Shown: positions 11,246 to 23,960, counted from the first letter of the stretch. The stretch is DNA of 64,000 bases from Undaria pinnatifida (GCA_012845835.1 JABAKD010000004.1:372001-436000); one strand, 5' to 3'. The notes: a model not told the origin generated them from the letters alone. Translations and numbers: made by a program.

Positions 11246-14200
11246 TCGCCGAGCTCCCAGCTACCCAGAAGAACGACATGGTCGTCAGCCTTGCGGCCCT
11301 CCTCCTTGAGGATGGAGGTGAGATCTTCTTACACTAATGGCCCCTCCATAGTTCCGGTATGTGCGATATAGAGGGAAGTACCGCACTAGTCCGCGTAGAG
11401 CCACTGCTGGTGTGTTCCCATCTGTGCTAAACGATTTCACAGGCACTGTTCGTAGCGGGAAAACGGCACTACTTAACCGGCACTATAGAGGGAGGGATCT
11501 CTACCGTACCGACATGCACTGCAGTACCCCGTAGTTGGATGCGCTTTCTGTTTTGTAGCTATGACATCGTCCTCGTGTTGCTGTAGTGCTGCATTTGGCA
11601 TTTGGTGTGTAGGTAGCGAGCAAGGCTCTTAGACGAACTGCGTTGTTACACATTCACAACTCCAAGTGTCCTGTTTTCATTTTGCTCGGTCCTCGTGACT
11701 ATCGCGCCCACCTTTTGCAATATTAATTAATTAATCTGGTGTGTTGTTTCACCACACTTTTGTTTTGACCGGCGAAAAATAGAGGCGGGGGGGGGGTCAA
11801 CTTTTTTCCTTTCGGGGGCCTTTGGCGCTACCCTTTAACGCTACCCGATACCTTTCCTGCGAGCTTTGCGCGCGGGTAAGATATTAATAGTAATAGTCAC
11901 TTTAAAAGTGCGTCGATCCCTTCATACACCCATACAACGGCGGTGTGCGTGTGCTTTTTGTCTTGTTTCCTGAAGTTTAATTGTTCTCTTGTCTTGATAT
12001 TTCGCAGGTTCCGTGCTCACGGCCGAGAACATCTCCGCTGTCGTCAAGGCCACCGGTAACGAGGTGCCCGCGTACTACCCCACCCTCTTCGCCTCTATGC
12101 TCGAGAAGTCCGGCGGCTGCGCACAGTTTTGCAAGATGAGCGCAGGCGGTGAGTACTAGTTGTTTTGGTAGTGGGGACTTGACTCTTTTTTTTTTTAGCT
12201 ACGTCTAGGGAGGGAGAAGGAGAAGGAAAGAGATGCCAAGATAATAGAGGGGATGGCCAAAAACAAGAACGAAAAATATCAGTTGCGAACCAAGGTGCTT
12301 GTTTACACGCCCACCTGAAATATTGCGGCCCCTTGTGAGCAAGGTGACTGCTGCTGCGTTTATGTTTTGTGATTTTCGGGCGCTATGATGTCTACGCAGC
12401 AGCTCGTGTTGCTGAGTTTCTTAGTATACAGCTGGCCTAAGTGCATTCGGGGGTCCCCGGTGGCCTAATAGTAAAACCGCGATTTCGTGACTTCTGATCC
12501 CGCAAGGGACTGTGTCATGTCGAAGGTGCGAGAGGGCGACTTGGCAAAATCGATCCAAATCGACGAGCAGTGGGAATACTGAACACTCTGCGCAACTAAA
12601 ATGAAGGCGCGTACCGGAGGGGTGAGGGATGAAGGGATGACACGGCACAAGACACCTGTGATGACGGCTTGTCCATAAGGTAGTTGGGGGTAAAAAATCT
12701 CCGAGATTTGAACTGGAAACTAAAAAGATGACAACAAACAGAAATCACGAGTAAAGAAAGGCGCATGTCGCTTTTTTGTTTTGAGGCGTCTTCAACGCGG
12801 GGAACCGTCTTTGAGATTCTGGGGACGATAACTCACCATCCCCGGGGTAGATGAATGCGTAACATGCATCAAAAGACGCGCCGTTGCAGCAGGGATACTG
12901 GCACGAAAGGAAACACCGTGGACCTGACGATCACATTGTGGTACGTGGTTGGAGGTCGCAGGTACTTTATAACCAAGTTGTTAATTTGTTGAACCTTTAC
13001 GTAGTGACGCTCGACCTCCCACAATTTACTGCGAACAGATAGGTGGTGCTGCAGGACGTCTAATTGTTTCAGCGGTGCAGCGTTGTTGTTATCGTCCTCA
13101 TGTTGAAAAGCTTTCCGACATATCGCCAGCATCTGGAAAATAAACTACTGCTGTTCCAACTGATACTATACACCTCTCTCACAGGCTACCTACCAAACAG
13201 GGACAAAACAAAACCATCTACACACGAAATACAGACGAAATCGTAAAACAACCAAAAACGGTGAAGATAGACAACGCCAACAACGAAAACAACAGAACAA
13301 AAAAAAAGGTATATATATATACCTAAAAAGTAAGAGCCTATTGCTCTCCTGCCCGGTGAAAGCCAGGCTTAACATGGCACAAAAACTTGCCAAGCCACGC
13401 ATAGCATCATGAAAACGAACCAAAGCTAACCGCAAAAATAACAACTTACATAGTATATAATGTACACTAAAACTACTTTCCTCTCCATACATCGCGAAGA
13501 GTGGCCTGCGCCTCATCCCCGTCTTTCGCTATACGCAGTTATACAGGTATGATAGGTATGATAGGCATGATAGGTATTATACAGGTATGATATGCCGCAG
13601 TTTTGGGGGTCCTGGTATAAAACTACGACTCTCCCGGGATGACGCCTATCTGCGGGGCACCCTGCTTCAGGAAAAAATGTCGTCATTAAAGCGGAGAGTT
13701 GACTTAAGATGAGCGCCTTTACGTTGGGGACGATACCCCAATGCTGGTGATACGATTTGCGGACGCTGTTAGAGTCTCCGCAGCTACTCGTGTTATAATT
13801 ACTTGTTTTAGCAGGTTGCGCTAGTATGCATGATAGCTGACGATTTTATGTGATGCTGGTGACCCTTCTGCGTTTTCTCGGGAGTTGCAGGTGGAGGCGG
13901 CGGCGGTGGCGGTGGCGGCGGTGGCGGGGGCGCGGCGGCACCGGCGGCCGCAGAGAAGGTGGAGGAGGAAGAGGAGGAGGAGGTCGACATGGGTGGGGGC
14001 ATGGACATGTTCGGCGGCGGTAAGAAAATGTTGTGCTCTCGTGTAAGGTTTTCTAGGTTTCATGCGGGCGTTTTGCAGCCGCCCCATCACTTCAGACGTA
14101 CACCTGGTATCCATTATGCTAGCAATTATTTTGGTGTTTTGAAGTATTTTCGAAGAGCCTAAAATAGCGTAGTTGGATTTTTTATCGGTGGCACGACTTG

Positions 14201-15714
14201 TTCCGTGGCGGCGGCAAATAATTATTTAGTCTGATGATCCCTAGCTCCTAGTCGTAGCTTTGTAGTTTTCATGTAGGCCTTTCGCCATCCCCCTATCCCC
14301 CCCTCCCCACGGACTCTATGGAGGAGTTGATGATGTTGGTGGCGTTCTGGGGCGTGTCGGCGTGCGGTTTATCGAGTGTGACGATTTATTTTCAATAAGT
14401 TCGATATGGCCCTTGGTCTCTGCTCGATTTGGCCCTTGGTCTCTGCTCGATTTGGCCATGCAATAATGGTGCCGGTATGTGCCATCCGGAATCACCAGCA
14501 CTGTATGTAACGGCAACCGGCACTGCTATGCCCACTGACACAACTAGATGTTCCCATCTGTGCCAAGCGATTTGACAAGCACTATAACGGGTAACCCGCA
14601 CTGCTCAACCGTCTCTACAACGGGACCTGCACTGTATTTTCTCGAGCGGGCGCCGCGGCCCAGTCTGGTCTGGAAGAGGGTGTTCTTATACGTCGACAGA
14701 TAACCAATCCATACTTGATTATTTAGATATTTCAGGGAAGATCTGTAAGATATGCAAGGTATAGCTCATCTCGCCGGGTGGGAGCCGTACGATCTGCATC
14801 ATCTAATGTTGCCAAGGTTGGATCTGTACTACACTGATCCTGCCCAACATATCATAACGCCAGCTGTAAGATATACCGTACATCATCTACTGTGGATCGT
14901 AATATGTCAGGCATGTGTATGTTTTTATGCGGTCGCCTCAGGGCTGAAGAGAAAAATGCCTGGAAAGGTGGTACAGTTGAGAACCGCAGTGTCGTTCGAC
15001 TTATAGCAAGCGTTGAGGATGTTCCTGATGTTTTATCACTTGGATGATGTGGTGTGTTGAAGTTTTTGCTGACACTGGAGCACTTGTCACCCCGTTCGCC
15101 CCGTCAAAATGTGGGGCCGCTCAGTTTTCAGAGTGCGCATGCGGTTCATTGAAACCTCAAAGCATAGCTATCAAAACGTGACCCCGGGAATAGATTATTT
15201 CCTTTGTGTGTGTTGAAGTTGAAGTGTGTGTTGCACGTTGTTGGATGGTAAAACCGTCATATCATGCCATTTTTCGTGGTGTAATTGCCGCTGTAATGTC
15301 GTTGGTATGGCCCCCTGGTGTATAAAAGCGTGTGTGGCGGGCAGGACATTGCAATAGTTTCCACTGCTATTCTGCAGCGTTTATGTCGCCCACCAGATTC
15401 GATATTGTGTGTGTGTCGAGCCAACGCTTTAACGGGGATATTTGTCGCTTTGAACGCTTGATTTGCATCATGAAAAGCATTCCGCGATGCTATTATTAAT
15501 AATAGGATCTGAAACAGGTATGAAAATGACTGCTGATAATATCTTCCGCTATCAATAGATTTATTGTTTTGTCGTGCATGTCGAGCCAACACTTGGAAGG
15601 GGTATTTTCCGCTCCAAACGCTTAATTCCTCTTCTCCTTGTCGATTTCACGTTTCCTTCTGCGGCGTTTTTTTTGTCTGTTTTTGCAGGGGACGAGGGTG
15701 GCGGAGACTACTAA
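11239..15714 (+). CDS. RPLP1: Large-subunit acidic ribosomal stalk protein P1
   Basis: P1 pairs with P2 on P0 to form the lateral stalk that recruits and stimulates translation factors. Four exons, 11239-11317, 12008-12148, 13891-14019 and 15689-15714, all join in phase 1 with GT-AG introns and give 124 residues. The first about 75 residues (LAALLLEDGGSVLTAENISA, then VVKATGN and a P-T-LFASMLEK helix) are the P1 N-terminal helical domain. A run of about 14 glycines and an AAAPAAA hinge follow in exon 3, then EKVEEEEEEEVDMGGGMDMF. The family is usually about 110 residues and ends in an acidic stretch plus MGFGLFD; here exon 4 supplies GDEGGGDY and stop. Start: the first ATG, followed at once by the conserved N-terminal helix; degenerate copies of this start region lie upstream. 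Confidence 0.93.
11350..11530 (-). repeat. dispersed repeat family R, copy in P1 intron 1
   Basis: Shares GTTCCCATCTGTGC, AACGATTTCACA, GGCACT and CGGCAC blocks with 14470-14640 in P1 intron 3. The reverse complement resembles the TTAGTGCGGTGA-type repeats near 26900-27070, 52925-52995, 53570-53650 and 54025-54110. Confidence 0.6.
12440..12695 (+). repeat. diverged SINE-B relative in P1 intron 2
   Basis: The body matches SINE-B: AAATCGACGAGCAGTGGGAA, TGAAC...CTNTGCGC, then CACCTGTGATGACGGCTTGT and an A-rich end. The tRNA-like head is a different sequence (CCCCGGTGGCCTAATAG, then TTCGTGACTTCTGATCCC), so it may be a separate subfamily. Confidence 0.65.
14470..14640 (-). repeat. dispersed repeat family R, copy in P1 intron 3
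   Basis: Contains GTTCCCATCTGTGCCAAGCG and repeated GCACT/CCGCACTG blocks, matching the copy in intron 1 of the same gene. Upstream, CTCTGCTCGATTTGGCCCTTG is present twice near 14420-14455. Confidence 0.6.
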
Positions 15715-16267
15715 GCCGGCCGAGAGCGATAATTGTGGGTACACATGATCATCAGCGGCAACCTCGCCAAGGAGTAGTAGCAGATTTAGTCCACTGCTCG
15801 TTCTTGCTGGCTTCTTCTCGTAGTCTACAGGGGGCGGAGGCTGAAGCAGGAGACAATTAAACGATTGAACACTAACTCGGACACTGAGACATTTTGGCTG
15901 TGAATCGTATCTCAGCCGATTGAATCGTGCAGTTCCGTTGGCATTGGTTTGCAAAATGGAGACGATTGCTTCACCGGTTCATTTATAACAATCTTAACCG
16001 GCTATGTTGGCCCCCACACCAGCCCTGGGGGCAGCGATTGCGGCTCGCTTCGCTAGATACTTCAATTTTGGCGAGCCTGTCTACTTGACACATTCGATGA
16101 ATCGGCTTCTTCGCCGAAATCGGTTTATTTTCTGTCGAACTTACGCTAGGATTGACAGCCCTACCGAGCCCCCTCAGAACTGCCGTCTCGTTTCGGGGAC
16201 AAAGTACGTGGAATCACAGTTCCGTAGGTTTACCTTGGGTGTCTTGTAAGCAAAAAATCCAAGCTGC

Positions 16268-16605
16268 CCGTCCCGTCCGTCTGTGCGTCTGTTGGCAAAA
16301 CTAATGCTATAAAAATGCACGAGTATGCCGGTGGTTTCTATGCCAGTTTTACGGTAACTATTTAGCAGGTATACATGTTTCCGTCCAGTTTGGTAGTTGA
16401 TGGAAAACCCTTGCCCAGCACTACTACTATGTTGGAAGTCCGTCCGTCCATGCGTCCGTCTGAAAAACTCGGCGCCAAAAAAAGGTCTACCAGTGGTTTA
16501 TACGCCCCAGTTTACGGTAATTACTTGCCAGGTATAGGTTTTCCGTGCAGCGTGGTCGTTAGAGCGTTAAAAAAACTTTGTCCAGCACTATTAAAGACTA
16601 CTCTG
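16268..16605 (+). repeat. two-unit tandem duplication of about 170 bp
   Basis: Both units carry CGTCCGTC, GGTTTNTACGCC/ATGCC, CAGTTTTACGGTAA-TATT..CAGGTATA and TTTCCGT(G)CAG..TGGTNGTT. The units differ at many sites. Confidence 0.75.
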
Positions 16606-17365
16606 CTGCAGGCGCGCCTGGCCTGGTGGAGGATTCCATTACTCTGTAGCCCAACTCTGAGCTGTGTGTGCTACAAAGCCCTCGACGCCAGCCGGGAGAC
16701 AGGCATTGCCTCGAGAAGGCTAGTTTGTTTGAGGTTCTTACTTACTCCACGGTTGACCTGGGTGTTTACTTTGATACTGTGGCGGAAAGTCTAAATGTGT
16801 CCGATACGAAATCATTCCACCACAGTCCGGCCCAACCACGTATTGTGATTGGTACACTGAGGAACAGCACGGCTACGCATATCGCTGGCGCTGCTTTACA
16901 GTAAAGATCAGTTGCTTGACGACGGAGTGGCCAACCCTAGGTCCATATTCGCACGGAAAAGACATTGGTTTCCTTTTGACCCTCTGGCAGAATCTAGGGG
17001 ACTCACCGACGTACTAGAAAAGAGCGTTTTATGACCTACTCACCCGCGACGACAAACAGGGTAATAGAGAAGGCACGGGCTGATATTTACCGGAAAGCAA
17101 GAAAGTCGGGAGCCATTACACTGACGTTGGTGTACGACGTAAAAAGCCCCCTCTCTTGAGAATTCGGCCCAAGCTAACGTTCATGTTTCTTACCACTTGA
17201 GAGGCTTATACAGGAATATTGGGTGCTTGTGCCAGGTATTGTTCACGGGGAATGTAAAGCACGCACACCTGGCATGTCACGCAGCTTGCAAGGCTGAGTT
17301 GTTGTTATTGTTGTTGTTCTCACATTAATTAATTCGCATAATAATCAAGTCCGCGGTCACAGGAC

Positions 17366-17520
17366 AGTGTTATAAGGCTTAGTTTGGGTAAGCTATTGGT
17401 TAACCTTTTGCAAGTGGTCAAACGGACTAATTACCCTTCTAATTCCTTAACAAATGGCGTCGTCGACAGACCATGGGTTTTTGGGTCGTGGGTTCGATCC
17501 CCACATCCACCATAATAAAC
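17366..17520 (+). repeat. SINE-A copy (tRNA-related)
   Basis: Starts GTGTTATAAGGCTTAGTTTG, has a D-arm-like GCAAGTGGTCAAACGGAC, and ends with a T-arm-like GTGGGTTCGATCCCCAC followed by ATCCACCATAATAA. The B-box-like GGTTCGATCCC and a CCA end point to a tRNA-derived, pol III-type element. Other copies: 17653-17742, 39050-39094, 39095-39248 and 40214-40360. Confidence 0.75.
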
Positions 17521-17524
17521 TTTT

Positions 17525-17650
17525 TCAGATTTTCCCATGGCGAACTTGAAAAATACTCTCCCCGGTATACCCAGGAAATGAAACGGCTTGGATGCTGACA
17601 GAGGTCCGCCGTATATCCGGCCGACCTGCTATCCCGCCGTTTCAGGGCGG
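17525..17650 (+). repeat. repeat F, copy 1
   Basis: Matches 39780-39906: CCCATGGCGAACTTGA, AATACTCTCCCC, GAAATGAAACGGCTT and a terminal CTGCTATCCCGCCGTTTCAG. Both copies follow ATAATAAACT(T/G)TTTCAG, so F may be the 3' body of a longer SINE-A-related element. Confidence 0.75.
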
Positions 17651-20639
17651 CAGAGTGTTATAAGGCTTAGTTTGGGTAAGCTATTGGTTAACCTTTTGCA
17701 AGTGGTCAAACGGACTAATACCCCACTAATACCTTAACAACAGGCTCCAGTCACTCTGGAGCTGAGGAATACCCTCGGGAAAAACACGAACAAACCAAAG
17801 GTGGTACACGCGTAGTCTATATAATAGCTGACACAATTCATGCTTCCACCAGAAACATATAAAAGTGAAATCGGGAGTCAGCCTACGATGTGCCAGGTCC
17901 ATACCGGTGTATACGTCTACTCATTACTCACGCCTGGAAAAACCGACTATACCGTTTGCCACCCGAGAAAGACTACCACGTATATAGACTCTCCATTGCA
18001 CGTAGTACCTATCACTACGCATACGCACGGCAGACGCAAGTCGATTGGAAAAAATAAACAAAGAAAAGAAAAGACAAGGGAGCGAAAAAACGAAAAAGGA
18101 AAGGAAAGGAAAGAAGAGAAAAGAAAAGAGAAGGAAGCGAAAAAACGAAAAAGGGAAGGGAAAGAGAAAAAATATCATGCTAGCAGACCCTAGGAACTGA
18201 CTAAAGACGGCATTGGGCTCATCGAGGGTATCAAGTGCATCATCAGCGGCACTGGGGAGAGAACGCAACATGGCGAAGAAATCAGGGTGGTCTTACGCTA
18301 TCTTGTGACGGCCATTGGAAGGCCCACAAATTTCAAGACGATGATGGCCAGACCCAGACTTCAGTCTCTTGGGCATGTCGCCCCCTCTCTCTCCCCCCCC
18401 CCCCCCCCTCCCCCTCCCCCCCCCTCTCCCTCCCCCCCTCCCCCCTCCCCCCATCCCTGTACGAAGTATCGACCACCCCATCGGTCGAACTCAAAACTCA
18501 GCTGACCTTTTGTTGTCATAATGCACTATATTATATGCTATATGCACTATAATATGCTGTATAGGTCTATACGCTGGACAGAGCATATCCTTGTGCACGA
18601 TCGTCTATTATGTGATATTATGTGATACCTGATACGTATGTCTTTCCAGGGCAGACAAGAGACTCCCGGTCTATATAGGGAGCGACTATTTACAGTCCGT
18701 GGACTGCAACTCTTATCTGCAGTCCATACGCTATTATCCCACTAACCCTATCCCCAGCCCTATAGAACTTTAGTTGTGTACCTACGGAGAGGGAGCAGGG
18801 TGTCAAATGGGATCCGGTCCGGTCGGGATGAGAATAGAGGTGTTGACCAATAAAAACGGAGGTGTGGTCTATTGAGCACCCCGTTTCAACCATTTCAACC
18901 GTTTGAAAGCACACGAAAACACAATAATATTAATGTGCGGACTAAAGTGTGGACTGTACTTAAGCTTCGAAGGGACTTCCATAGGATGTAAGTAGTCGCC
19001 GTCGTCTATATGGTCTGCACGGTCTATACGAAGGGCACGTTGCCGGGGGAGAGTCGGATGATCTGAATGATCTGGCACACATGTTTCCTGCTGGTCTGAG
19101 CTGTACTACATAGGATAGGATCTAGATGAGCTATATCGTGATCTTCCCGGCGTGTGGCGTTATCACTGATTATTAAGATGATGTCAACTTCCAATTTGTA
19201 AAAAATGCGCCGACAGAAAATGGCTGCGTTGTTCGTTGGTCACAATGTTTCTCCCGGTGTTCTCAATCTTAGAATATATTAGACTATGTACCTGAGTAGT
19301 GTTAGTAAGTGAGAGTTGTTACTTTGTCAATGTTGGGCATGTAACACAACCCCCCCCCCCCCGGACAACCTACATACAGTACGCGACGGCACTTGCTAGA
19401 GAATCTTGGCAAGTAAGTAGGAAATTCAGGCTCGAGTTTTGGGCAAAAATTTTATAAGATGGCCTCGTTTGTGCCGAAAATAGTGCAGGGCACACCCTGC
19501 CTTACATAAAAGCTCCACCATCCTGGCCAGTAATACCTTCCACGAGAGATTCTTGAAATTCACTGGTGTCGCATACTCTACCACTGGTATCCTTAGGGAT
19601 GAAGGGATGAAGGGATGAAGGGCACCCCAGTACCCTGTAGGAGCCCCCAGCTGGCGAATATAATAAAATAACGCTAATAATAGAGCCGCGTATTCGTAAA
19701 TCAACCGTAGCCAGCCCCGAAGCATTACATTTTAATATAGGGCCCTGGTAACAGCCACAGGCCACCCACTTATAGGTCTCTCTACTAGGCAGGTTTCGCA
19801 TTGGTCACTCACTTGTACCAGGTATGTGAGAAGCTCTTGTATCAATCCCACTAGTCACGGATAGAACTGAGCGCTAAACGCCTTCAAAGGCATTTGAATC
19901 CCTTTTATATTATACCGTATCCGCATCCTGGATCATTTTTCTTGTTAGGCTCCCAGGCCAATACCATAACACTAGCCCACCCTGATGAGCCGTACACACA
20001 GAAATATGGAAGATTCAAGGAAGCACCGGTTCCATGGTCTAGAACATTGCTCGAAGATGGGGCTCTTCCCAACTCACTCCCACACCTCTAGCCTGCGAGG
20101 CTACGAAGCCACAGGAAAAAAGCTAAAGCAGAAAACCACAAATGAAAAACGGAAGACGGGAAGCGGACTACAGGCACCCCGCGGCAATGGCGGAATCGAG
20201 ATATGCGAGAGCTACCGATTTCCGCAAATTAACGCCGGAAATAGGAACAAAGGGAACAGAAAAAGTAAAACGGGGAACTGCCGAGAAACAAAATAAATGT
20301 GAACACGCCGGGGTCGGAGCCGGGATAGTCGAAAGCCTCACCAGCAAACCCTGAGCGGTCATAAAAGCGTCTCAGAACACTACGTACGAAACCTAACTCG
20401 CGCGCGGAATGGACGTCGTACTCAACGCTGCGGGGACAACGTCGAAACCGAGCGGAGAAATAACGGGACAATACTCCTACACGTATGAAAGCTATAAAAA
20501 AACCCAGAGAAGCTAATATCCCCAGATAAACCAGAACCCAAAACCGGGAAACCAGGATTCAATACTCGAGCGGGGTGGCGGTATGAGGGTTTCATAGACA
20601 CGTCCGCGCCCCGAGATTGATCTACGTTACTTTGAATCC

Positions 20640-21490
20640 CGCCTGCAACTGATCTACCCCGACGGAGTTGAAGGCACCAGGAACCTTGAACACTTCTTGT
20701 CGAATTCGTGTAGTGAACCAGAGAGAGCGAAAGCTTGATCGGTCACGGGTCGTCTAGAAAGCGTACCAAATATTTCCCATCAATGGTTGTGCGAGCTCTG
20801 ATTTTCCCAAGCCACCGCAAGCCGTCATCGGCTTTCTACCACAAATGGGCCCCATTGGCGAGCAAAGGGCTGTAGTGTCGTAACCAGTCAGGGCGCGGCA
20901 CGCCGCCGTAGCCAGGTGCCAAAAGGCGCTCGCCGTTGGCACGAAAGCGCTCCCGTTGTGCAGCCCCAACGCGCATCCGACGGTATAGGCGATTGGTTTA
21001 GCGGTGCTGGTTCGGGGGGGCAGCCTAGTAGAGCAAGATATGTTGTCGTGGGAGCTGGAGGTCCATCTCCCGTTCCCATGATGGGCGAGAGAGCCCAGCC
21101 CAATGCGTCTCGTACATCACCGCGATGATCCCACCCCGACCACGGAGCGATCGTTGGCCATTGATGGCGATGCCGCTGATATTTTCCATCTCGAGCCGCT
21201 GGAGGGGCGTCCAACACGTCGTCTGGAGTGACGTGATGTGGGAGCGGGGGTTGTGCAAAAATTGGCCACGTACTGCGTCAACCTATCCGGAAGATACTTA
21301 GGAATGTCGCCGCGGTCGTGGAAGGTGGCGCAGGGCTTGCAGCGCTCGACGGAGATACGGTGGTGCGTGTCGGCGGTGGGTATGCCTGTGAGAAGATCTC
21401 AATAGAGGAGTTTATCCCCGAGGGGGGAACCGTCCGGTGTGAGAGGGATAGGGGCCGACCGCAAGGATCTTGTAAGGGCCCGTCCAATTA
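20640..21490 (-). pseudogene. C-terminal domain of the retrotransposon polyprotein, broken
   Basis: After integrase, minus-strand frames give KILAVGPYPSHTGRF- and SVERCKPC-like segments, then GKIRARTTIDGKYLVRFLDD with a stop two codons later, then VQGSWCLQLRRG. Placement and the YLVRF-like core suggest a chromo/SH3-like module; this assignment is an inference. Confidence 0.5.
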
Positions 21491-21873
21491 AGCGCAAATT
21501 TTGGCCTTAAGCACCTTGGCATCCGTGTCGGCCTTCGCGCCTTGGCGAATAGTGGGGGCCGTATAATACAGCCAAACCCAATTGCTCACCACGAAGTTGG
21601 GGACCCGACGCAAAGCGTCCGAATGGGCTGAGTTTCGCCGTTCAACACGGCAAGCTGTCAAAGCATTCATTTCACGAACAATATCGTTGGCGCGCTGTTG
21701 ACGTTCCTACGCCAGTCGTAATATGCGAGGTGGTTGCGGACCAGGCTCTGATGACCGGCGACCCCGAAGCGGTCAAAAATAGTAAGAGGGATGCGCAGGA
21801 GCATGAGCATGTGAACCTGGGGCCAGATCAGTGAAGGCGCTGACCAAGTTGGTGTAGGCGAACTCCACGTGAG

Positions 21874-22492
21874 TTATAGTTGCGCATCCCAATCGTCTTG
21901 GCGCTCGCTGAGGACCATAATCAGCATTTGGGTCATTGTATGGTTGACACGCCCCACACTGCCGTTACCGCTTGGATGGTAGGGGTTGGTGGTGATTTTT
22001 TGAACACCAAGGAGCTCGTTGACGATGTACGAAGCAGAACATGAGGCCTTTGTCCGAGAGGATGCCACGAGGGCACTCCCAAAATGGAATGTACCGGCTG
22101 ATAAGGATGTTGACCGTGCCTTCAGCTGTAAATTCAGCAGCGATGACCGCGAACATGTCCGCACGGCGGCTAAAACGGCCGTTGAAAATCAAGATGTTGA
22201 TGTTACCCCGGGGCGTGACCGGCAGTGGCCAAAAGTAGTCCCCGCTGACCGCAGTGCCCGGTCCCGGAGGGAGGGGAATCACGATGACGGGTCAACGAAC
22301 ATTCAATTGCTGTTTCTTCCGCGCTTGGCACTTCAAGCAGTGACGCAACCACCAGCGGGTGCAAGTGTTCATACCTATCCAGCAATCGAAACGTTCGAGC
22401 ATGCCAAGTGTACGCGCCGTGCCTAGATGGCAGGACGCAATCGAATGGCAGGCTTGCATGATCCAAGGGCGCATGGGTAACGGCACACGCAT
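21874..22492 (-). pseudogene. Ty3-type integrase (zinc region and DDE core), broken
   Basis: A CLKC pair closes a degenerate HHCC region (22492-22292). The core is split over two frames: RFSRRADMFAVIAAEF and CPRGILSDKG hold the second catalytic aspartate, and NPYHPSGNGSVGRVNHTMTQ lies where the family has its catalytic glutamate. That position is glycine here, so the enzyme would be inactive even without the frameshifts. Confidence 0.8.
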
Positions 22493-23509
22493 AAGAATAC
22501 GAATTGGCTCATTATCCCAAAGGCAAGCCGCCGTTCGTAGGGAACAGAGGACCGGGGTTGGATTACGGACGAGGAGAACAATGCCCTCGTCGCAAGTGTG
22601 GGGGCAGCTTTTGTCAGCGATCTCCTGAGTCTCGAAGAAGGAGGGACGCTGGTGCGAGGGAAAACGCGTTAAGACTACGGTGGGCAGCGCCAGTGGCCGG
22701 CCGAGAAGATTTTATAGGATGGTGGCGTAACACGCAGGCGCTGAGTGTTGCTCCGTCCCCCAGTTTGCGTGGGAATAACGCGCAGCGAAATTGCCAAAGC
22801 GTTATTTGGCAGCAGCGCCGAGGGCGTCCAAATCGGTCGCAGAGGGGAAGAGAGACCCCGAAGGGGTCAAGAGTCCTAAAAGCGGAGTGCTGAAAGGCTC
22901 TGCTCGATCGCGGTCAGACGGGATGGGTACCGTCGGGACAGGCGTTAGGGCCCAAGGTGGGCCCGGGCGACGGTCATAGGCGGTCGAGGGCGCGGAACGC
23001 GCGGCGGTAGGTCGACCCGAGAAGAAGACTGCTGAAAAAACCCTGCCGGGTACAAAACCGTAATCAAAAGCAAGATGCGCGGCGCCGGCGGCAGCGGCTG
23101 TTCTTCGGCGTCTCCGAGTGGAGATGCGGCCCGAGGGCCACAGTGCCACTGTGGCCTCCGAAGGGGGCGGCGGGGGCTGCGGGTGTAATTCTGGCAGAGA
23201 AGTCCCGAAGGGCACAACAAAAACCGCTGTGAAAGTGGCGTCGATGGCTGGACCAAATGGTGCACGGCCGAGGCGGCCATCATCGGTATCGACGAAAGCA
23301 GAAGCACGGACGACGCGTCTCCCGGTAGAAGCTAAAATGTCGTCAATCCTCATACGTGGCCCTTGTGCGCGAAAATCGCGAAATTCAGTGGAAATCCACC
23401 CGAAACGGCGCTATCGGCCTGGGGCGCCAGCCCACCTAAGCCAAGGCTGGGGACGGATGTGAAGGGGGTGCGTAGGCCGCAAGCGCTAACGAGGTGTATA
23501 GACTCATCG

Positions 23510-23960
23510 TCTACATGGGTGAGGCAGCTAGACAATCGCCGGCTGTGGCAGCCGTGAGAGAAAATCGACACTACGGTTGGCGCTGCCCGTTTGGTACTGG
23601 AGTGTGTAGTCGAACGCGCGGTGAGATATGCTCGAGAGAGCCACCGATGGACTCGCGTGTTGTGGTCCTTAACTTTTCCGCTATTTTCCAGAGCCTTGTG
23701 GTCCGAAACAAATGCGAAACTTTGTGCCCCAAAGGTAGCCTTGAAGGCGCTTGATCGACCAACTAAATCTACCTGATTCCAAATCGAGCGGAGTCCAATA
23801 TCTTTCCGAGTCGAGGGTAGCGCGGCTAACAGGCGATGGGCCTCACGGAGCCATCGGGCTGCTCTTGATCAAGCGTAGCGCCAAACCCGTTGATGCGGGC
23901 AGGGCGGGAGCCGTCCTCCACGGCGCCTCAATCGAGGAAGACCAGGACCCGTGGAGCGGC
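23510..23960 (-). pseudogene. retrotransposon RNase H region, broken
   Basis: Minus-strand frames show, in order, segments resembling TLDSERYWTPLDLE, RLQGYLWGTKF and a C-terminal NRSVDFLSRL-like end with frame changes between them, in the position expected between RT and integrase. No intact frame covers the domain. Confidence 0.65.

Larger units (their letters stand above)
17278..17885 (+). repeat. nested insertion: repeat E interrupted by SINE-A copies and repeat F
   Basis: Repeat E begins with GTT triplets and CTCACATTAA, reaches GTCACAGGACAG at about 17366, is interrupted, and resumes at about 17743 with CAGGCTCCAGTCACTCTGGA, running to CAGTCAGCCTACGAT-like sequence near 17885. Uninterrupted E copies are at 44765-44862 and, inverted, 41950-42170. 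The insert comprises a SINE-A copy (17366-17520), repeat F (17525-17650) and a second, truncated SINE-A head (17653-17742). Confidence 0.8.
15715..20600. other. no gene seen; intergenic with nested repeats
   Basis: After the P1 stop no coherent exon chain is visible. The stretch holds a duplication at 16270-16600, the nested repeats at 17278-17885, a purine-only tract at about 18050-18175, C-tracts at 18390-18460 and 19350-19363, and a GATGAAGGG triplication at 19597-19624. Reading frames in the purine tract are low-complexity and not believable as genes. Confidence 0.6.

Noticed and set aside
17440-17515. Functional tRNA gene
   Set aside because: The B-box and CCA end look tRNA-like, but the 5' half does not pair with the acceptor and the same sequence recurs as a dispersed element, so it is called SINE-A.
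17840-18193. Lys/Arg/Glu-rich frame of 117 codons
   Set aside because: It is mostly a purine-only tract and begins inside repeat E.
22802-23353. 183-codon minus-strand frame and several plus-strand frames of 80-130 codons at 21-26 kb
   Set aside because: They lie within the decayed retrotransposon between or opposite its domains; no independent gene signature is present.
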